64,000 nucleotides of DNA from Streptomyces violaceusniger Tu 4113 (GTDB lineage Bacteria; Actinomycetota; Actinomycetes; Streptomycetales; Streptomycetaceae): contig NC_015957.1 of the NCBI RefSeq assembly GCF_000147815.2, positions 3,906,001 through 3,970,000 of the forward strand. Direction: 5' to 3'. The position numbers and the translations under genes were made by a program. Numbering within the stretch: position 1 is the first letter of the stretch; each line of letters opens with the position of its first letter. Under the pieces are notes generated by a model. The model saw nothing but the letters and a program-made list of their open reading frames with translations, was not told where the DNA came from and did no database searches. This document shows, in pieces, positions 34,196 to 43,369 of the stretch.

Positions 34196-35458
34196 TCAGG
34201 CGCTCGCCTTTCCGCCCGCCGCCGGGGTCCGGCGGGCGGGGGAGATGCCGAAGCGGCGGGCCAGGCGCCGCAGGCGGGCGCGGGCGGTGGCCCGGCCGCG
34301 CTCCCAGAAGCGGGCGGAGCGGCTCGCGCGCAGCTCCTCGAAGAGCTGGTCGTAGCGCCGGGCGAGCGGCGCGGGGTCATAGGCCCGGGAACTCTCCAGG
34401 GCGGCCGCGGCCATCGCCCGCCGGGCCGGGGCGTCGGCCATCAGGTCCATCAAGGCACTCGCCAGCGCCTGCTTGTCCCCGGTGGGGACGAGCCGTCCGG
34501 TGAGCCCGTCCTCAATGATCTCGGCGGGGCCGAGCGGGCAGTCGGTGCTCACCACCGGCACCCCGCAGCGCATGGCCTCCACGATCGTCATCCCGAACGA
34601 CTCGGCGTCCGAGGCCACCGCGACCAGCGATGCCTTCGCGAACTCCTCCTCGATGGGGGAGTAGGACCCCATCAGCTCCGCGCTCCCGGACAGGCCCAGC
34701 CGCTCGATGCGCTCCGCGAGCCGTTCCTTCTCCGCGCCCCCGCCGTAGATCCGCAGTCGCCAGGCCGGGAACTTCGCCGTGACCTCCGCGAAGGCGTCGA
34801 TCAGCAGGTCGAAGCGCTTGCCGCGGACCAGCCGCCCGGCCGCCGCGATCACCGGCGCGGTGCCCTCGGAGGGGGCGACGGCCGGTTCGGGGACACTGTT
34901 GGGTATCGCCAGGGTCCGCACCCCCGGCATCGGCATCTTCTTGCGGTAGACCGCGGCGTCCGCCTTCGTCGTGGTGACGACGGCGTCCAGCAGCCGGTAG
35001 TGCGGGGCCAGCTCCGCCCGCAGCTTCTTGCTGTGCGCCTCATACCGCAGATGCTCCTGGGCGATGCGCAGCGCGCGACGGGGGGCGAAGCGGGACAGGT
35101 AGACGTTCACCCCAGGCCGAGTGCCGATGATCACATCGGCGGGGCAGCCGCGCAGATACTCCGCGACCCGCGTGTCGACCAGGCGGTTGTACTGGTGGTG
35201 CCGCTTCTCCGCGGCCGGAAAGTCCCGGCTGGCCTCGAAGAACAGCGGATCCTTCGCGTCCGCGCTCTCCTGACGTACATCCACCAGGGGGACCAGCCGC
35301 ACCCGGGGGTCGAGGGCGAAACGCGGCGTCTCGCGATGCCGCATCATCGAGACGATCTCCACCTCATGGCGGTCGGCGAGCGCCGTCGCGAGGTTCATCG
35401 TCGTCCGGATCGTTCCGCCGATCCCGTAGGCGTTGTGCAGCAGAAATGCGATCTTCAT
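34196..35458 (-). CDS. GT4-family glycosyltransferase
   Basis: A 420-residue GT-B enzyme. The N-terminal Rossmann domain opens KIAFLLHNAYGIGGTIRTTM. The C-terminal donor domain has AAGRLVRGKRFDLLIDAF and SDAESFGMTIVEAMRCGVPV, the E-x7-E nucleotide-sugar motif. It transfers a sugar from a nucleotide donor, perhaps to a cell-wall glycan or teichoic/teichuronic acid; the acceptor is unknown. The C-terminal 35 residues are very basic (RATARARLRRLARRF), suggesting membrane contact. It converges with the SDR gene and is divergent from the response-regulator operon. ATG at 35458. Confidence 0.88.
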   Translation of the reverse strand: MKIAFLLHNAYGIGGTIRTTMNLATALADRHEVEIVSMMRHRETPRFALDPRVRLVPLVDVRQESADAKDPLFFEASRDFPAAEKRHHQYNRLVDTRVAEYLRGCPADVIIGTRPGVNVYLSRFAPRRALRIAQEHLRYEAHSKKLRAELAPHYRLLDAVVTTTKADAAVYRKKMPMPGVRTLAIPNSVPEPAVAPSEGTAPVIAAAGRLVRGKRFDLLIDAFAEVTAKFPAWRLRIYGGGAEKERLAERIERLGLSGSAELMGSYSPIEEEFAKASLVAVASDAESFGMTIVEAMRCGVPVVSTDCPLGPAEIIEDGLTGRLVPTGDKQALASALMDLMADAPARRAMAAAALESSRAYDPAPLARRYDQLFEELRASRSARFWERGRATARARLRRLARRFGISPARRTPAAGGKASA

Positions 35459-35633
35459 GCGGTATTTATCTCCGGCCGGTTGCATCTCTGGGGTAGGTTC
35501 CCCCCGGGACGTAGCGGACACCTTGTCCGGGCCCGGTAAGCCCGTCGCGTGAAGAAGGTGAGAGCGGGGTAAGAAGCCTCGCTCAGGACCCCTCCCGGGG
35601 CGGGCACCTCCGTGACCTTGGCAGACTCGGGGT

Positions 35634-36338
35634 GTGACCAACACCGTGCTGCTCGCCGAGGACGACCGTGCCATCCGCCAGGCGCTGGAACGCGCCCTGA
35701 CCCTGGAGGGGTACCGCGTCACCGCCGTGCCCGACGGGATAGAGGCGCTGGCGGCCATCCACCGCGAGTGCCCGGACGTGGTCGTCCTGGATGTGATGAT
35801 GCCGGGCGTGGACGGGCTGCAGGTGTGCCGGGTGCTGCGCGCCGAGGGGGACCGCACCCCCATCCTGATGCTCACCGCACGGGTCGAGACCGCCGACCGG
35901 ATCGAGGGGCTGGACGCCGGGGCGGACGACTATGTGGTCAAGCCCTTCGAGGTCGAGGAGGTCTTCGCCCGGCTGCGCGCGCTGCTGCGCCGCGCCGCCC
36001 CCGCCGAACCGGCCGCGCCGGAGGACGCCGCCATCGACGGCGTGCTGGAGGTCGCGGATCTGCGCCTGGACTCCTCGGCGCGGCGGGTCTGGCGCGGCAG
36101 TACGGAGCTGGAGCTGACCCGCACCGAATTCGACCTGCTGGAGCTGCTGGCGCGCAACGCGGGCATCGTCCTGGACCATGCCACCATCTACGCCCGCATC
36201 TGGGGCTACGACTTCGGCCCCGGATCGAAGAACCTCGCCGTCTACATCGGCTATCTGCGCCGCAAGGTCGATCCGGAGGGGCGCACCCCGCTGATCCATA
36301 CGGTGCGCGGGGTCGGCTACACCCTGCGGGAGGAGTAA
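35634..36338 (+). CDS. OmpR/PhoB-type response regulator
   Basis: A 234-residue regulator. The receiver domain has AEDD, phospho-acceptor Asp53 in VVVLDVMMPG, and VKPF with the switch Lys. The winged-helix DNA-binding domain is ELTRTEFDLLELLARNAGIV to HTVRGVGYTLREE. The start is GTG at 35634. Its TAA stop overlaps the ATG of the sensor kinase (TAATG), so they form a standard two-component pair. The signal is unknown. Confidence 0.95.
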   Translation: MTNTVLLAEDDRAIRQALERALTLEGYRVTAVPDGIEALAAIHRECPDVVVLDVMMPGVDGLQVCRVLRAEGDRTPILMLTARVETADRIEGLDAGADDYVVKPFEVEEVFARLRALLRRAAPAEPAAPEDAAIDGVLEVADLRLDSSARRVWRGSTELELTRTEFDLLELLARNAGIVLDHATIYARIWGYDFGPGSKNLAVYIGYLRRKVDPEGRTPLIHTVRGVGYTLREE

Positions 36339-37750
36339 TGGTGCGATTCCCACCGCTCCGCCGTGGGCGGCCCAGTCTGCGGACCACCTTCGCGCTCTCG
36401 TTCGCGGCGGCGGCCTCCGTGGTCACCCTCCTGGTCGGCGGTCTCAGCTACGACGCGGCGGCCGGGCTGGTGCGGGTCGACCAGCAGTCGGCGTTCGACG
36501 GTGTGATCCGCGATCTGCGCGGCCAGGTCCGCGGCGAGAAGGTGATCCTGCGGCAGTACCCCTCCGAGTCCGCCGTGCCCGTCCCCTACGACCTGCGGGA
36601 CGATCTGCGCCGGATCAGCCGGATGGACGTCCAGGTGATCAAAGGCAACGGCACGATCTACGACGCGGGGAAGCCCCCGCTGCCGGTGACCGGCGATGAC
36701 CGGATCACCGCCGCCTCCCGCACACCGGGCACCGTCGTACGGCGCGAGATCGGCATCGGCGGAGAGCAGTACCGCATGGCCACGGTGGCCGTGGGCGACG
36801 GCACCGGCGCGGTCCAGGTGGCCCAGCAGATCAGCGACACCGAGGATCTGCTGCGCGAACTCCAGAAGCGCACCGCGCTGTTCGTGGTCGCCGTCATCCT
36901 GGCCGCCGGACTGGCCGGCTGGTGGCTGGCCGGGCGGATCACCCGGCGGCTGGTGCGGCTGACCCGGGTCGCCGAGAGCGTGGCCGCGACCGGCCGGATG
37001 CAGGTGGCGGTGCCGGTCGCCGGGGACGACGAGGTGGGCCGCCTCGGGCGGGCCTTCGACGGCATGCTCGGCCGGCTCGCGCGCTCCAAGGACGACCAGC
37101 GGCGGCTGGTCGAGGACGCCGGGCACGAACTGCGCACCCCGCTCACCTCGCTGCGCACCAATATCTCGCTGCTGCGCCGCTTCGAGGAGCTGCCGGAGCC
37201 CGCGCGCGAGGATCTGCTGGCCGATCTGTCGGGGGAGACCCGGGAGCTGACCGACCTCGTCAATGAGCTGGTGGAGCTGGCGGCCGGACAGCGGGACGAC
37301 GAACCCCCTACGGAGGTCTCGCTGGCGGACGTGGCCACCACCGCCGCGAACCTCGCCCGGCGCCGGACCGGCCGGGAGATCAGCGTACGGGCCGAGGGCG
37401 ACACCCGGCTGACGGGCCGCCCGGCCGGCTTGCAGCGCGCGATCTCCAATCTGGTGGAGAACGCCGCCAAGTTCGACCGGGACGGCACCGAGCCCGTCGA
37501 GGTGGTGATCACCGGCCGCCGGGTGGAGGTCCTGGACCGGGGCCCCGGCATCGCCGAGGAGGATCGCGAGCGCGTCTTCGACCGCTTCTACCGCGCGCCC
37601 GGCGCACGCAGCCTGCCCGGTTCGGGGCTGGGCCTTGCCATCGTGCGCGAGGTCGCCCTCGCACACGGCGGCACCGTCTTCGCCCGGCCGCGCCCGGGCG
37701 GGGGCGCGATTCTGGGCTTCACGGTCGGCGACGGCACCGAGGAGCGGTGA
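36338..37750 (+). CDS. Sensor histidine kinase
   Basis: A 470-residue kinase. Two transmembrane helices (about 17-38 and 175-197) enclose an extracytoplasmic sensor region, followed by HAMP, HisKA with DAGHELRTPLTSLRTNI (phospho-His), and an HATPase with NLVENAAKF, DRGPGIAEEDR and GSGLGLAIVRE. It autophosphorylates and passes phosphate to the regulator encoded just upstream. The kinase and regulator overlap by one base. Confidence 0.95.
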   Translation: MVRFPPLRRGRPSLRTTFALSFAAAASVVTLLVGGLSYDAAAGLVRVDQQSAFDGVIRDLRGQVRGEKVILRQYPSESAVPVPYDLRDDLRRISRMDVQVIKGNGTIYDAGKPPLPVTGDDRITAASRTPGTVVRREIGIGGEQYRMATVAVGDGTGAVQVAQQISDTEDLLRELQKRTALFVVAVILAAGLAGWWLAGRITRRLVRLTRVAESVAATGRMQVAVPVAGDDEVGRLGRAFDGMLGRLARSKDDQRRLVEDAGHELRTPLTSLRTNISLLRRFEELPEPAREDLLADLSGETRELTDLVNELVELAAGQRDDEPPTEVSLADVATTAANLARRRTGREISVRAEGDTRLTGRPAGLQRAISNLVENAAKFDRDGTEPVEVVITGRRVEVLDRGPGIAEEDRERVFDRFYRAPGARSLPGSGLGLAIVREVALAHGGTVFARPRPGGGAILGFTVGDGTEER

Positions 37751-37751
37751 C

Positions 37752-37769
37752 ACCGGGCCGTGAGGCCCG
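37752..37769. terminator. Terminator between the kinase and methyltransferase genes
   Basis: CCGGGCC-GTGA-GGCCCGG is a perfect 7-bp hairpin just after the kinase stop; the opposite gene ends 38 bases away, so it may serve both strands. Confidence 0.55.
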
Positions 37770-37807
37770 GGCGCGACCATCTTGCCGCTGGGGCTTCCCG
37801 GCTGCCG

Positions 37808-38626
37808 CTAGCGCTTCCGGGCCACTCCCGCCCACATGTTGATGTCCGCGCTGCGGATGGTCTCCGGGCGGTCCCCGGGATCCGGGTTCCAGTGGTGGGG
37901 CTCCGACACACCCGGGTCGACCAGCTCCAGACCGTCGAAGAAGCCCCCGACCTCGCTCTGGGAGCGGGTGGTGAAGGAGATGCCGCTCTCCTTGTAGACC
38001 TGGATGACGTTCCGCCAGGTCTCCGCCGAGAAGTCATGCGTGGAGTGGGTCAGCATCAGATAGCTGCCCGGGGCCAGGGGCGCCATCAGCTCGCGGATGA
38101 TCTCGTACGGCTTGTCCTCTTCCGAGATGAAGTGGAAGAGCGCGTTCACGGAGATCGCCACCGGCTGGTCCAGGTCCAGCGTCTCATGCAGCTCGGGGGC
38201 GCTCATGATCCGCTGGGGATCGCGCACATCCGCCTGCACATAGGACGTACGGCCCTCGGGGGTGCCGACGAGCAGCGCCTGGGCGTAGGCCAGCACGATG
38301 GGGTCGTAGTCGGTGTAGACCACCCGGGCCTCCGGGGCGACGCCCTGGGCCACCTGGTGGAGATTGGGCTCGGTGGGTATGCCGGTGCCTATGTCGAGGA
38401 ACTGCCGGATCCCGGCCTCCCGGGCCAGCCAGCGGGTGGCGCGGTGGATGAAGCCCCGGTTGATGGTGGCATTGAGCCGGACGGTCGGATAGACCTCCAG
38501 CACCCGCCCGGCGGCCTCCGCGTCGACCTCGTAGTGGTCCTTGCCGTTGAGGTAGAAGTCGTACATCCGAGCCGGGTGCGGCTTGGTGGTGTCGATCTGG
38601 TCAGGGGCGAGCCCGTAGTCGGTCAC
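37808..38626 (-). CDS. DUF574-type SAM-dependent methyltransferase
   Basis: A 272-residue protein of the Methyltransf_19 type common in streptomycetes: TKPHPARMYDFYLNGKDHYE, NRGFIHRATRWLAREAGIRQ, FLDIGTGIPTEPNLH (SAM-binding loop) and VVYTDYDPIVLAYAQALL. The substrate is unknown. Start GTG at 38626 overlaps the stop of the DUF397 gene by 4 bases, so it belongs to the regulatory group with DUF397 and XRE. Confidence 0.85.
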   Translation of the reverse strand: MTDYGLAPDQIDTTKPHPARMYDFYLNGKDHYEVDAEAAGRVLEVYPTVRLNATINRGFIHRATRWLAREAGIRQFLDIGTGIPTEPNLHQVAQGVAPEARVVYTDYDPIVLAYAQALLVGTPEGRTSYVQADVRDPQRIMSAPELHETLDLDQPVAISVNALFHFISEEDKPYEIIRELMAPLAPGSYLMLTHSTHDFSAETWRNVIQVYKESGISFTTRSQSEVGGFFDGLELVDPGVSEPHHWNPDPGDRPETIRSADINMWAGVARKR

Positions 38627-38922
38627 GCGGCCCTCCGTTCCGGTGCGGTACCCGCCGAGGAGGTCAGGTTGGGGTCTGGACGCTTGAGCAGGAAGTCCGC
38701 GGCGCCGGCCTTGGCACCTTGGATGAACCGCTCGATTTCATGGTGGGTGTAGATCAGGGCAGGGCCGTCGGGATCGGTCGACTGACGCAGGGCGACCCGC
38801 CCGTCGTGCAGCCTCAGGGCCTCCACGCACGCACCGCCGTTGGGACCGCTCCACGGCTTGGCCCAGCCTTCGGTCCCCAGATGTTTGGCCGGCATGCCGT
38901 TGTACACATGTACCTGATCCAC
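38623..38922 (-). CDS. DUF397 protein
   Basis: A 99-residue protein of the DUF397 family: GWAKPWSGPNGGACVEALRL, VALRQSTDPDGPALIYTHHE and FIQGAKAGAADFLL. DUF397 proteins are small cytoplasmic partners of the adjacent WhiJ/BldB-type XRE regulators. GTG at 38922 follows AAGGAG. It starts 2 bases after the XRE stop. Confidence 0.9.
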   Translation of the reverse strand: MDQVHVYNGMPAKHLGTEGWAKPWSGPNGGACVEALRLHDGRVALRQSTDPDGPALIYTHHEIERFIQGAKAGAADFLLKRPDPNLTSSAGTAPERRAA

Positions 38923-38924
38923 AG

Positions 38925-39782
38925 TCAGAGCTCCTTGCGAATCCCACGGAGAAAACTCTCCGTGCGCCGCGCCGGTGTGGCCTGGGTGCCCATGCGGTCC
39001 AGGGCCTCCAAATAGGCGACCACATCGGAACGTTGGTCGAGATAGCCGGCGCCGGTCAGGCCCTCGGCGTAGACGATGTCCGGCAGTTCCGGGATCTGGA
39101 ACCGGAAGAGCTGGAAGGGTCCTCCCATGCCCGGGTGAGGGCCGGCGGAGAACGGCACCACCTGAAGGGTGATGTTGGGCTTCTGTGTCGCCTCGATCAG
39201 GTGGTCGATCTGGGCGCGCATCACCTGGGGACCCCCGATGGCCAGACGGAGCACCGTCTCGTCCATCACCACCCACAGATGCGGTCCGTCCGGGCGGCTG
39301 AGCAGCTCCTGGCGCTCCATCCGCAGCGCCACCCGGCGGTCCAGCTCCTGGGCGGAGCCGTGCGGGAAGCCGATGGAGAGCAGCGTGCGGGCATACTCCT
39401 CGGTCTGCAGGAGTCCGGGGATGAAATGCGGCTCGTAGGCGCGGATACGGCTCGCCACGCCTTCGAGGCTCACATAGAGACTGAACCAGTCCGGCAGCAC
39501 ATCGCGGAACCGGTGCCACCAGCCGGGTCTGTTGGCCTCCTCGGCGAGCGCGAGGAAGGAGTCGATCTCTTCCTGTTCGGCGCCATAGGTCTGCAGCAGC
39601 TTCTCGACGTAGGGGAGTTTCAGGCCGACCTCGGCCTTCTCCATCCTGCGCACCGTGGTCTGGTTGACGTGCAGCGCCCTGGCGGCCTGGTCGTAGCTGA
39701 CGCCGGCTTTCTCGCGAAGGTCCCGCAGCCTCATGCCGAGGACCATCTGCCCGACGGTCGGGGCAGATCGCGCTTCACCCAC
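38925..39782 (-). CDS. XRE-family regulator with DUF5753 domain (WhiJ-like)
   Basis: A 285-residue regulator. The helix-turn-helix is LRDLREKAGVSYDQAARALH followed by VNQTTVRRMEKAEVG. The rest is DUF5753: FSLYVSLEGVASRIRAYEPH, FIPGLLQTEEYARTLL and a C-terminal LFRFQIPELPDIVYAEG. Together with the DUF397 gene behind it and the HATPase gene divergent from it, it forms a WhiJ/abaA-type regulatory group that affects development and antibiotics in streptomycetes. The start GTG at 39782 follows AGGAGG. Confidence 0.93.
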   Translation of the reverse strand: MGEARSAPTVGQMVLGMRLRDLREKAGVSYDQAARALHVNQTTVRRMEKAEVGLKLPYVEKLLQTYGAEQEEIDSFLALAEEANRPGWWHRFRDVLPDWFSLYVSLEGVASRIRAYEPHFIPGLLQTEEYARTLLSIGFPHGSAQELDRRVALRMERQELLSRPDGPHLWVVMDETVLRLAIGGPQVMRAQIDHLIEATQKPNITLQVVPFSAGPHPGMGGPFQLFRFQIPELPDIVYAEGLTGAGYLDQRSDVVAYLEALDRMGTQATPARRTESFLRGIRKEL

Positions 39783-39858
39783 GTCATACCTCCTGGGACG
39801 GTCTTGTCAGAATCAGTGTGCCACGTACGAGGTGAGGGCAACAGAGTGCGCTGGCTAT

Positions 39859-39873
39859 TCTGCATTTTGCAGA
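39859..39873. promoter_or_regulatory. Dyad in the divergent XRE/ATPase gap
   Basis: TCTGCA-TTT-TGCAGA is a perfect 6-bp dyad with a 3-base centre in the 225-base gap, a likely binding site for the XRE regulator. Confidence 0.5.
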
Positions 39874-39954
39874 TCGCGCCTTGCCAACTGATGCTCGCAG
39901 CAACGATAGTGACGGGTGTGACCAGTCCAACGTGATTGCTGTGTCGCGCACTTG

Positions 39955-39978
39955 CGGCATTCACGTACGGCATTCACG
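39955..39978. repeat. Direct repeat upstream of the ATPase gene
   Basis: CGGCATTCACG occurs at 39955-39965 and 39968-39978, a 13-base period, close to the ATPase start. It may be part of the promoter control. Confidence 0.5.
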
Positions 39979-40007
39979 CCCCCACAAGGTAGACGGACGG
40001 AAGGCAC

Positions 40008-40475
40008 ATGGCCGTGGCATTGCGTCAACGCTCGACGATGGCCCACCACCCGAACTCCGGGAGCGTTGACTCCGCCCTCCGTCAGGAGAGGTTCCAACTG
40101 CCTGCCAGAGGCGCCTCGGTCGCCGTCGCCCGGCACCGGGTGCGCTCACGGGTGCTGGAGTGGGGCTTCCAGGAGGATCTCTGCGAGTCCGCCGAGCTGG
40201 TGATGTCCGAGCTGTTCACCAACGCCCTGGTGCACACCGGAAGCGAGCAGATCCTCTGTGTGCTGCGCGCCCATGAGCGGCACATGCTCTATATCGAGGT
40301 CGCCGACCAGGGCGGCGGACGGGCCGTCCCCACGCCGCGGGAGGCCGGTCTGGAGGACGAGTGCGGACGCGGACTCGCGCTGGTCCGCGCCCTGGCCGAC
40401 GCATGGGGGGACCGGCCGGGCGTGAACGGCGGACGGGTGGTCTGGGCTCAGATGAGCGTGACCGCCGGCCGCTGA
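40008..40475 (+). CDS. HATPase-type regulatory protein (RsbW/SpoIIAB-like)
   Basis: A 155-residue protein with the GHKL ATP site: SELFTNALVHTG (N-box), VADQGGG and GRGLALVRALADAWG (G-box). Such proteins act as anti-sigma-like kinases or switch partners in streptomycetes. Divergence from the XRE gene is the common arrangement. Start ATG at 40008. Confidence 0.9.
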   Translation: MAVALRQRSTMAHHPNSGSVDSALRQERFQLPARGASVAVARHRVRSRVLEWGFQEDLCESAELVMSELFTNALVHTGSEQILCVLRAHERHMLYIEVADQGGGRAVPTPREAGLEDECGRGLALVRALADAWGDRPGVNGGRVVWAQMSVTAGR

Positions 40476-40500
40476 CGCCGGGCCCGGCCCCTCGGCGCCG

Positions 40501-41838
40501 TCACACCGCCGTCGTCCGCTGCTTCCCCGGGGCGGCCGGACCGTCCGCGCGGTCCCGGGAGAGGGCGGCGTCGCGGGTCTCCCGCATGATGAGGTAGACG
40601 ATGAGCGAGACGGCCGCACACGCCGAGACGTACCAGTAGTACCCGGACTCCGCACCGCCCTTCTTGAACCACAGCGCCACATACTCGGCGGTGCCGCCGA
40701 ACAGCGCGTTCGCCAGCGCGTACGGCAGGGCCACCCCGAGTGCGCGGACATGGGTGGGGAACAGCTCGGCCTTCACCACGGCGTTGATCGAGGTGTAGCC
40801 GGTGACGATGACCAGCGCCGCGAGCGAGAGCAGCAGCGCCCCCGTGAAGGTGTCGGTGTGCGACAGCGCCGTCATGATGGGGACGGTGCCGAGCATCGAG
40901 CCGAAGCCGAAGGTGATCAGCAGCGGACGGCGCCCGATCCGGTCCGAGAGCGATCCGGCCAGCGGCTGCAACAGCATGAACAGGAACAGGGCGCAGAAGC
41001 TGACCAGCGACGCGTCCGACTTGCTCAGACCGGCCGTGTTCGACAGGTACTTGGTGAGATAGGTGGTGTACGTGTAGTACGCGACCGTGCCGCCCATGGT
41101 CAGCGCGATGACGAGCGCCGCCTCCTTGCGGTGGCGCAGCAGCTCGGCCATCGTCCCTCGTTCGTCCTGGTGAGCGTCCTCCTCGGTGTAGACCTCGGTC
41201 TCCAGCAGATTGCGCCGCAGCCAGAAGACCACCGCCGCGCCCACGGCGCCGACGATGAACGGAATGCGCCAGCCGTAGGAGTGCAGCGCGTCATCGGACA
41301 TGGTGTGCTGCAGCACGATCTGGAGACCGAGACCGATGAGCTGGCCCATCGTCATCGACACGTACTGGAAGCTGGAGACGAAGCCGCGGCGGCCGGGCTG
41401 GGACGCCTCGGTGAGATAGGTGGCACTGGCGGCGTACTCCCCGCCCACCGACAGGCCCTGCAGCAGCCGCGCCATCAGCAGCACGGCCGCGCCGAAGTAG
41501 CCGACCTGGTCATAGGTCGGGGCGATGGCGATGAGCAGCGCACTGGCCGACATCAGCGTCACTGTCAGGGTGAGCGCCGCCTTACGGCCGCGCCGGTCGG
41601 CGAACCGGCCCAGCAGCCAGCCGCCGACGGGACGCATGAAGAAGCCGACCGCGAAGATCCCGGCGGTGTTGAGGAGCTGTGCGGTGTCGTTGCCCTTGGG
41701 GAAGAAGGCTCCGGCGAAGTAGGTGGCGAAACTGGCGTAGACGAACCAGTCGTACCACTCGACGAGATTTCCGATCGAGCCGCCGAACACGGCTCGCCAG
41801 GGCGTGCGCGCTTGGCTCCGGGGAGCGCTGTCGGTCAC
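40501..41838 (-). CDS. MFS transporter of the metabolite:H+ symporter type
   Basis: A 445-residue 12-TM transporter. NLVEWYDWFVYASFATYFAG at helix 1, GRFADRRGRKAALTLTV (MFS motif A) and VGGEYAASATYLTEASQPGR are typical of the MHS subfamily that imports alpha-ketoglutarate, shikimate, proline or betaine. GTG at 41838 follows GGAGG. No catabolic neighbour indicates the substrate. Confidence 0.9.
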   Translation of the reverse strand: MTDSAPRSQARTPWRAVFGGSIGNLVEWYDWFVYASFATYFAGAFFPKGNDTAQLLNTAGIFAVGFFMRPVGGWLLGRFADRRGRKAALTLTVTLMSASALLIAIAPTYDQVGYFGAAVLLMARLLQGLSVGGEYAASATYLTEASQPGRRGFVSSFQYVSMTMGQLIGLGLQIVLQHTMSDDALHSYGWRIPFIVGAVGAAVVFWLRRNLLETEVYTEEDAHQDERGTMAELLRHRKEAALVIALTMGGTVAYYTYTTYLTKYLSNTAGLSKSDASLVSFCALFLFMLLQPLAGSLSDRIGRRPLLITFGFGSMLGTVPIMTALSHTDTFTGALLLSLAALVIVTGYTSINAVVKAELFPTHVRALGVALPYALANALFGGTAEYVALWFKKGGAESGYYWYVSACAAVSLIVYLIMRETRDAALSRDRADGPAAPGKQRTTAV

Positions 41839-41976
41839 AGGGGGCCTCCAAGTGAGCGGGGTGATCTCCACACCCCTACCCCGCGGAGGCCCGGTTGGAA
41901 AATACGCGCGACAGCGCCGGTTGACGCCGATTCGCCGGCGGGACCGGGGCCCCGGGCGGTGCGGCAGCCCTGGAAG

Positions 41977-42315
41977 TCAGCCCTGCCCCGTTTCCTCCTC
42001 CAGCACCGCCATCCGGCGCTTGCCCCACGCGCCCAGCGGACCCAGTGCCGTATTCAGCTCGTCGCCCAGCTCGGTCAGCGAATACTCCACCTTCGGCGGC
42101 ACCACGTCGTATAGCTCCCGGTGGACGATTCCGTCCCCCTCCAACTCCCTGAGCTGTTGCGTCAGTACTTTTTCGGTCACGCCCGGAACCAGCCGCCGCA
42201 ATTCCCCGAAACGGCACCGCTGGTGATTGAGCGCCCAGATGATCAGCACTTTCCACTTGCCGTCGATCACATCCACGGCCGCGTCCAGACCACAGACATA
42301 AGGCTGATTTCGCAT
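41977..42315 (-). CDS. HxlR-family transcriptional regulator
   Basis: A 112-residue winged helix-turn-helix: DVIDGKWKVLIIWALNHQ, CRFGELRRLVPGVTEKVLTQ and VEYSLTELGDEL. HxlR proteins sense reactive aldehydes or quinones. It is divergent from a reductase pseudogene and has an operator-like dyad in the gap. The ATG at 42315 starts the normal family N-terminus. Confidence 0.93.
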   Translation of the reverse strand: MRNQPYVCGLDAAVDVIDGKWKVLIIWALNHQRCRFGELRRLVPGVTEKVLTQQLRELEGDGIVHRELYDVVPPKVEYSLTELGDELNTALGPLGAWGKRRMAVLEEETGQG

Positions 42316-42340
42316 GGCCCCGCCCCACTGACCTCAAGGT

Positions 42341-42366
42341 AAGTACGCACTCTTTAGTGGGTACTT
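42341..42366. promoter_or_regulatory. HxlR-type operator
   Basis: AAGTAC (42341-42346) and GTACTT (42361-42366) form a perfect dyad with 14 bases between, in the form seen before HxlR-controlled genes, between the regulator and the reductase. Confidence 0.65.
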
Positions 42367-42456
42367 GCCCACATTACCGCCGGGGAACGAGGCTGTGAGC
42401 GGCGCGCCGGACCCCTACGAACCACCAGCGGTATCGAAACAACTGGAGCGGATGAG

Positions 42457-43340
42457 ATGAGCGAAACCCCCGTGACGGTGCTGGGCCTCGGCGACATGGG
42501 CACCGCGCTGGCCCGCGCCCTGGCGACGGCCGGCACCGGACGACGGTGTGGAACCGTACGGCCGCCAAGGCCGAGGCGCTCGCCGCCGAGGGCGCGCTGA
42601 CCGCCGCCACGGCCGGTGAGGCCGTCGCGGCGAGCCCCCTGGTGGTGGTCTGCCTGCTGGACTACGACTCCGTACGGCAGGTGCTGGACCCGCTCGGGGA
42701 CGCCCTGTCCGGCAAGGCCGTCGTCAACCTCACCAACGGCACTCCGCGGCAGGCCCGTGACCTGGCCGCATGGGCGGCCGGACACGGTGCCCAGTACCTC
42801 GACGGCGGCGTCATGGCCGTCCCGCCGATGATCGGGACGCCCGCCGCCTTCCTCCTCTACAGCGGCTCACCGGGCGTCTTCGCGGCCCACCGCGCCGTGC
42901 TGGACCGCTTCGGCGAGAGCCACCATCTCGGCGAGGACCCCGGCCGCGCCCCGCTGTACGACCTCGCACTGCTCAGCGCGATGTACGGAATGTTCTCGGG
43001 CGTGCTGCACGCCTACGCCCTTGTGCGGTCGGACGGCGTGGCGGCGGCCGATGCCGCCCCGCTGCTGGGGCGCTGGCTGTCCGCCATGTCCGGGGCCGTG
43101 GACGGCTTCGCGGGGCAGATCGACTCCGGTGACCACGCCACCGGGGTGGTCTCCAACCTCGCCATGCAGTCGGCCGCGTTCGTCAACTTCACCGGCTCCG
43201 CACGGGACCAGGGCATCAGCCCCGAACTGATCGTCCCGATCGGCGACCTCATGGCCCGCCGGGTCGCGGACGGCCATGGCCATGAGGGTCTCTCGGGGCT
43301 GGTGGAGCTGCTCGGCGCGGAACGGCCCGGCGCCGCCTAG
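42457..43340 (+). pseudogene. NAD(P)-dependent 6PGDH/imine-reductase-like oxidoreductase, frameshifted
   Basis: The ATG at 42457, after GGAG, begins with VTVLGLGDMGTALARALATAG, a Rossmann GxGxxG start in frame 1. The rest (VWNRTAAKAEALAAEGALTA to HEGLSGLVELLGAE) is in frame 0 from about 42534. Adding one G near 42531-42533 would rejoin them as ALATAGHRTTVWNRT. The lesion removes NAD(P)-binding in any translated product. The protein resembles beta-hydroxyacid dehydrogenase/imine reductase enzymes (VCLLDYDSVRQVLDPL and NLTNGTPRQARDLAAWA). It may be a true mutation or a base-calling error in a GC run. Confidence 0.75.
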
Positions 43341-43369
43341 GGGTGGGTGTCGCGTAGGTGTGGCGCCGC

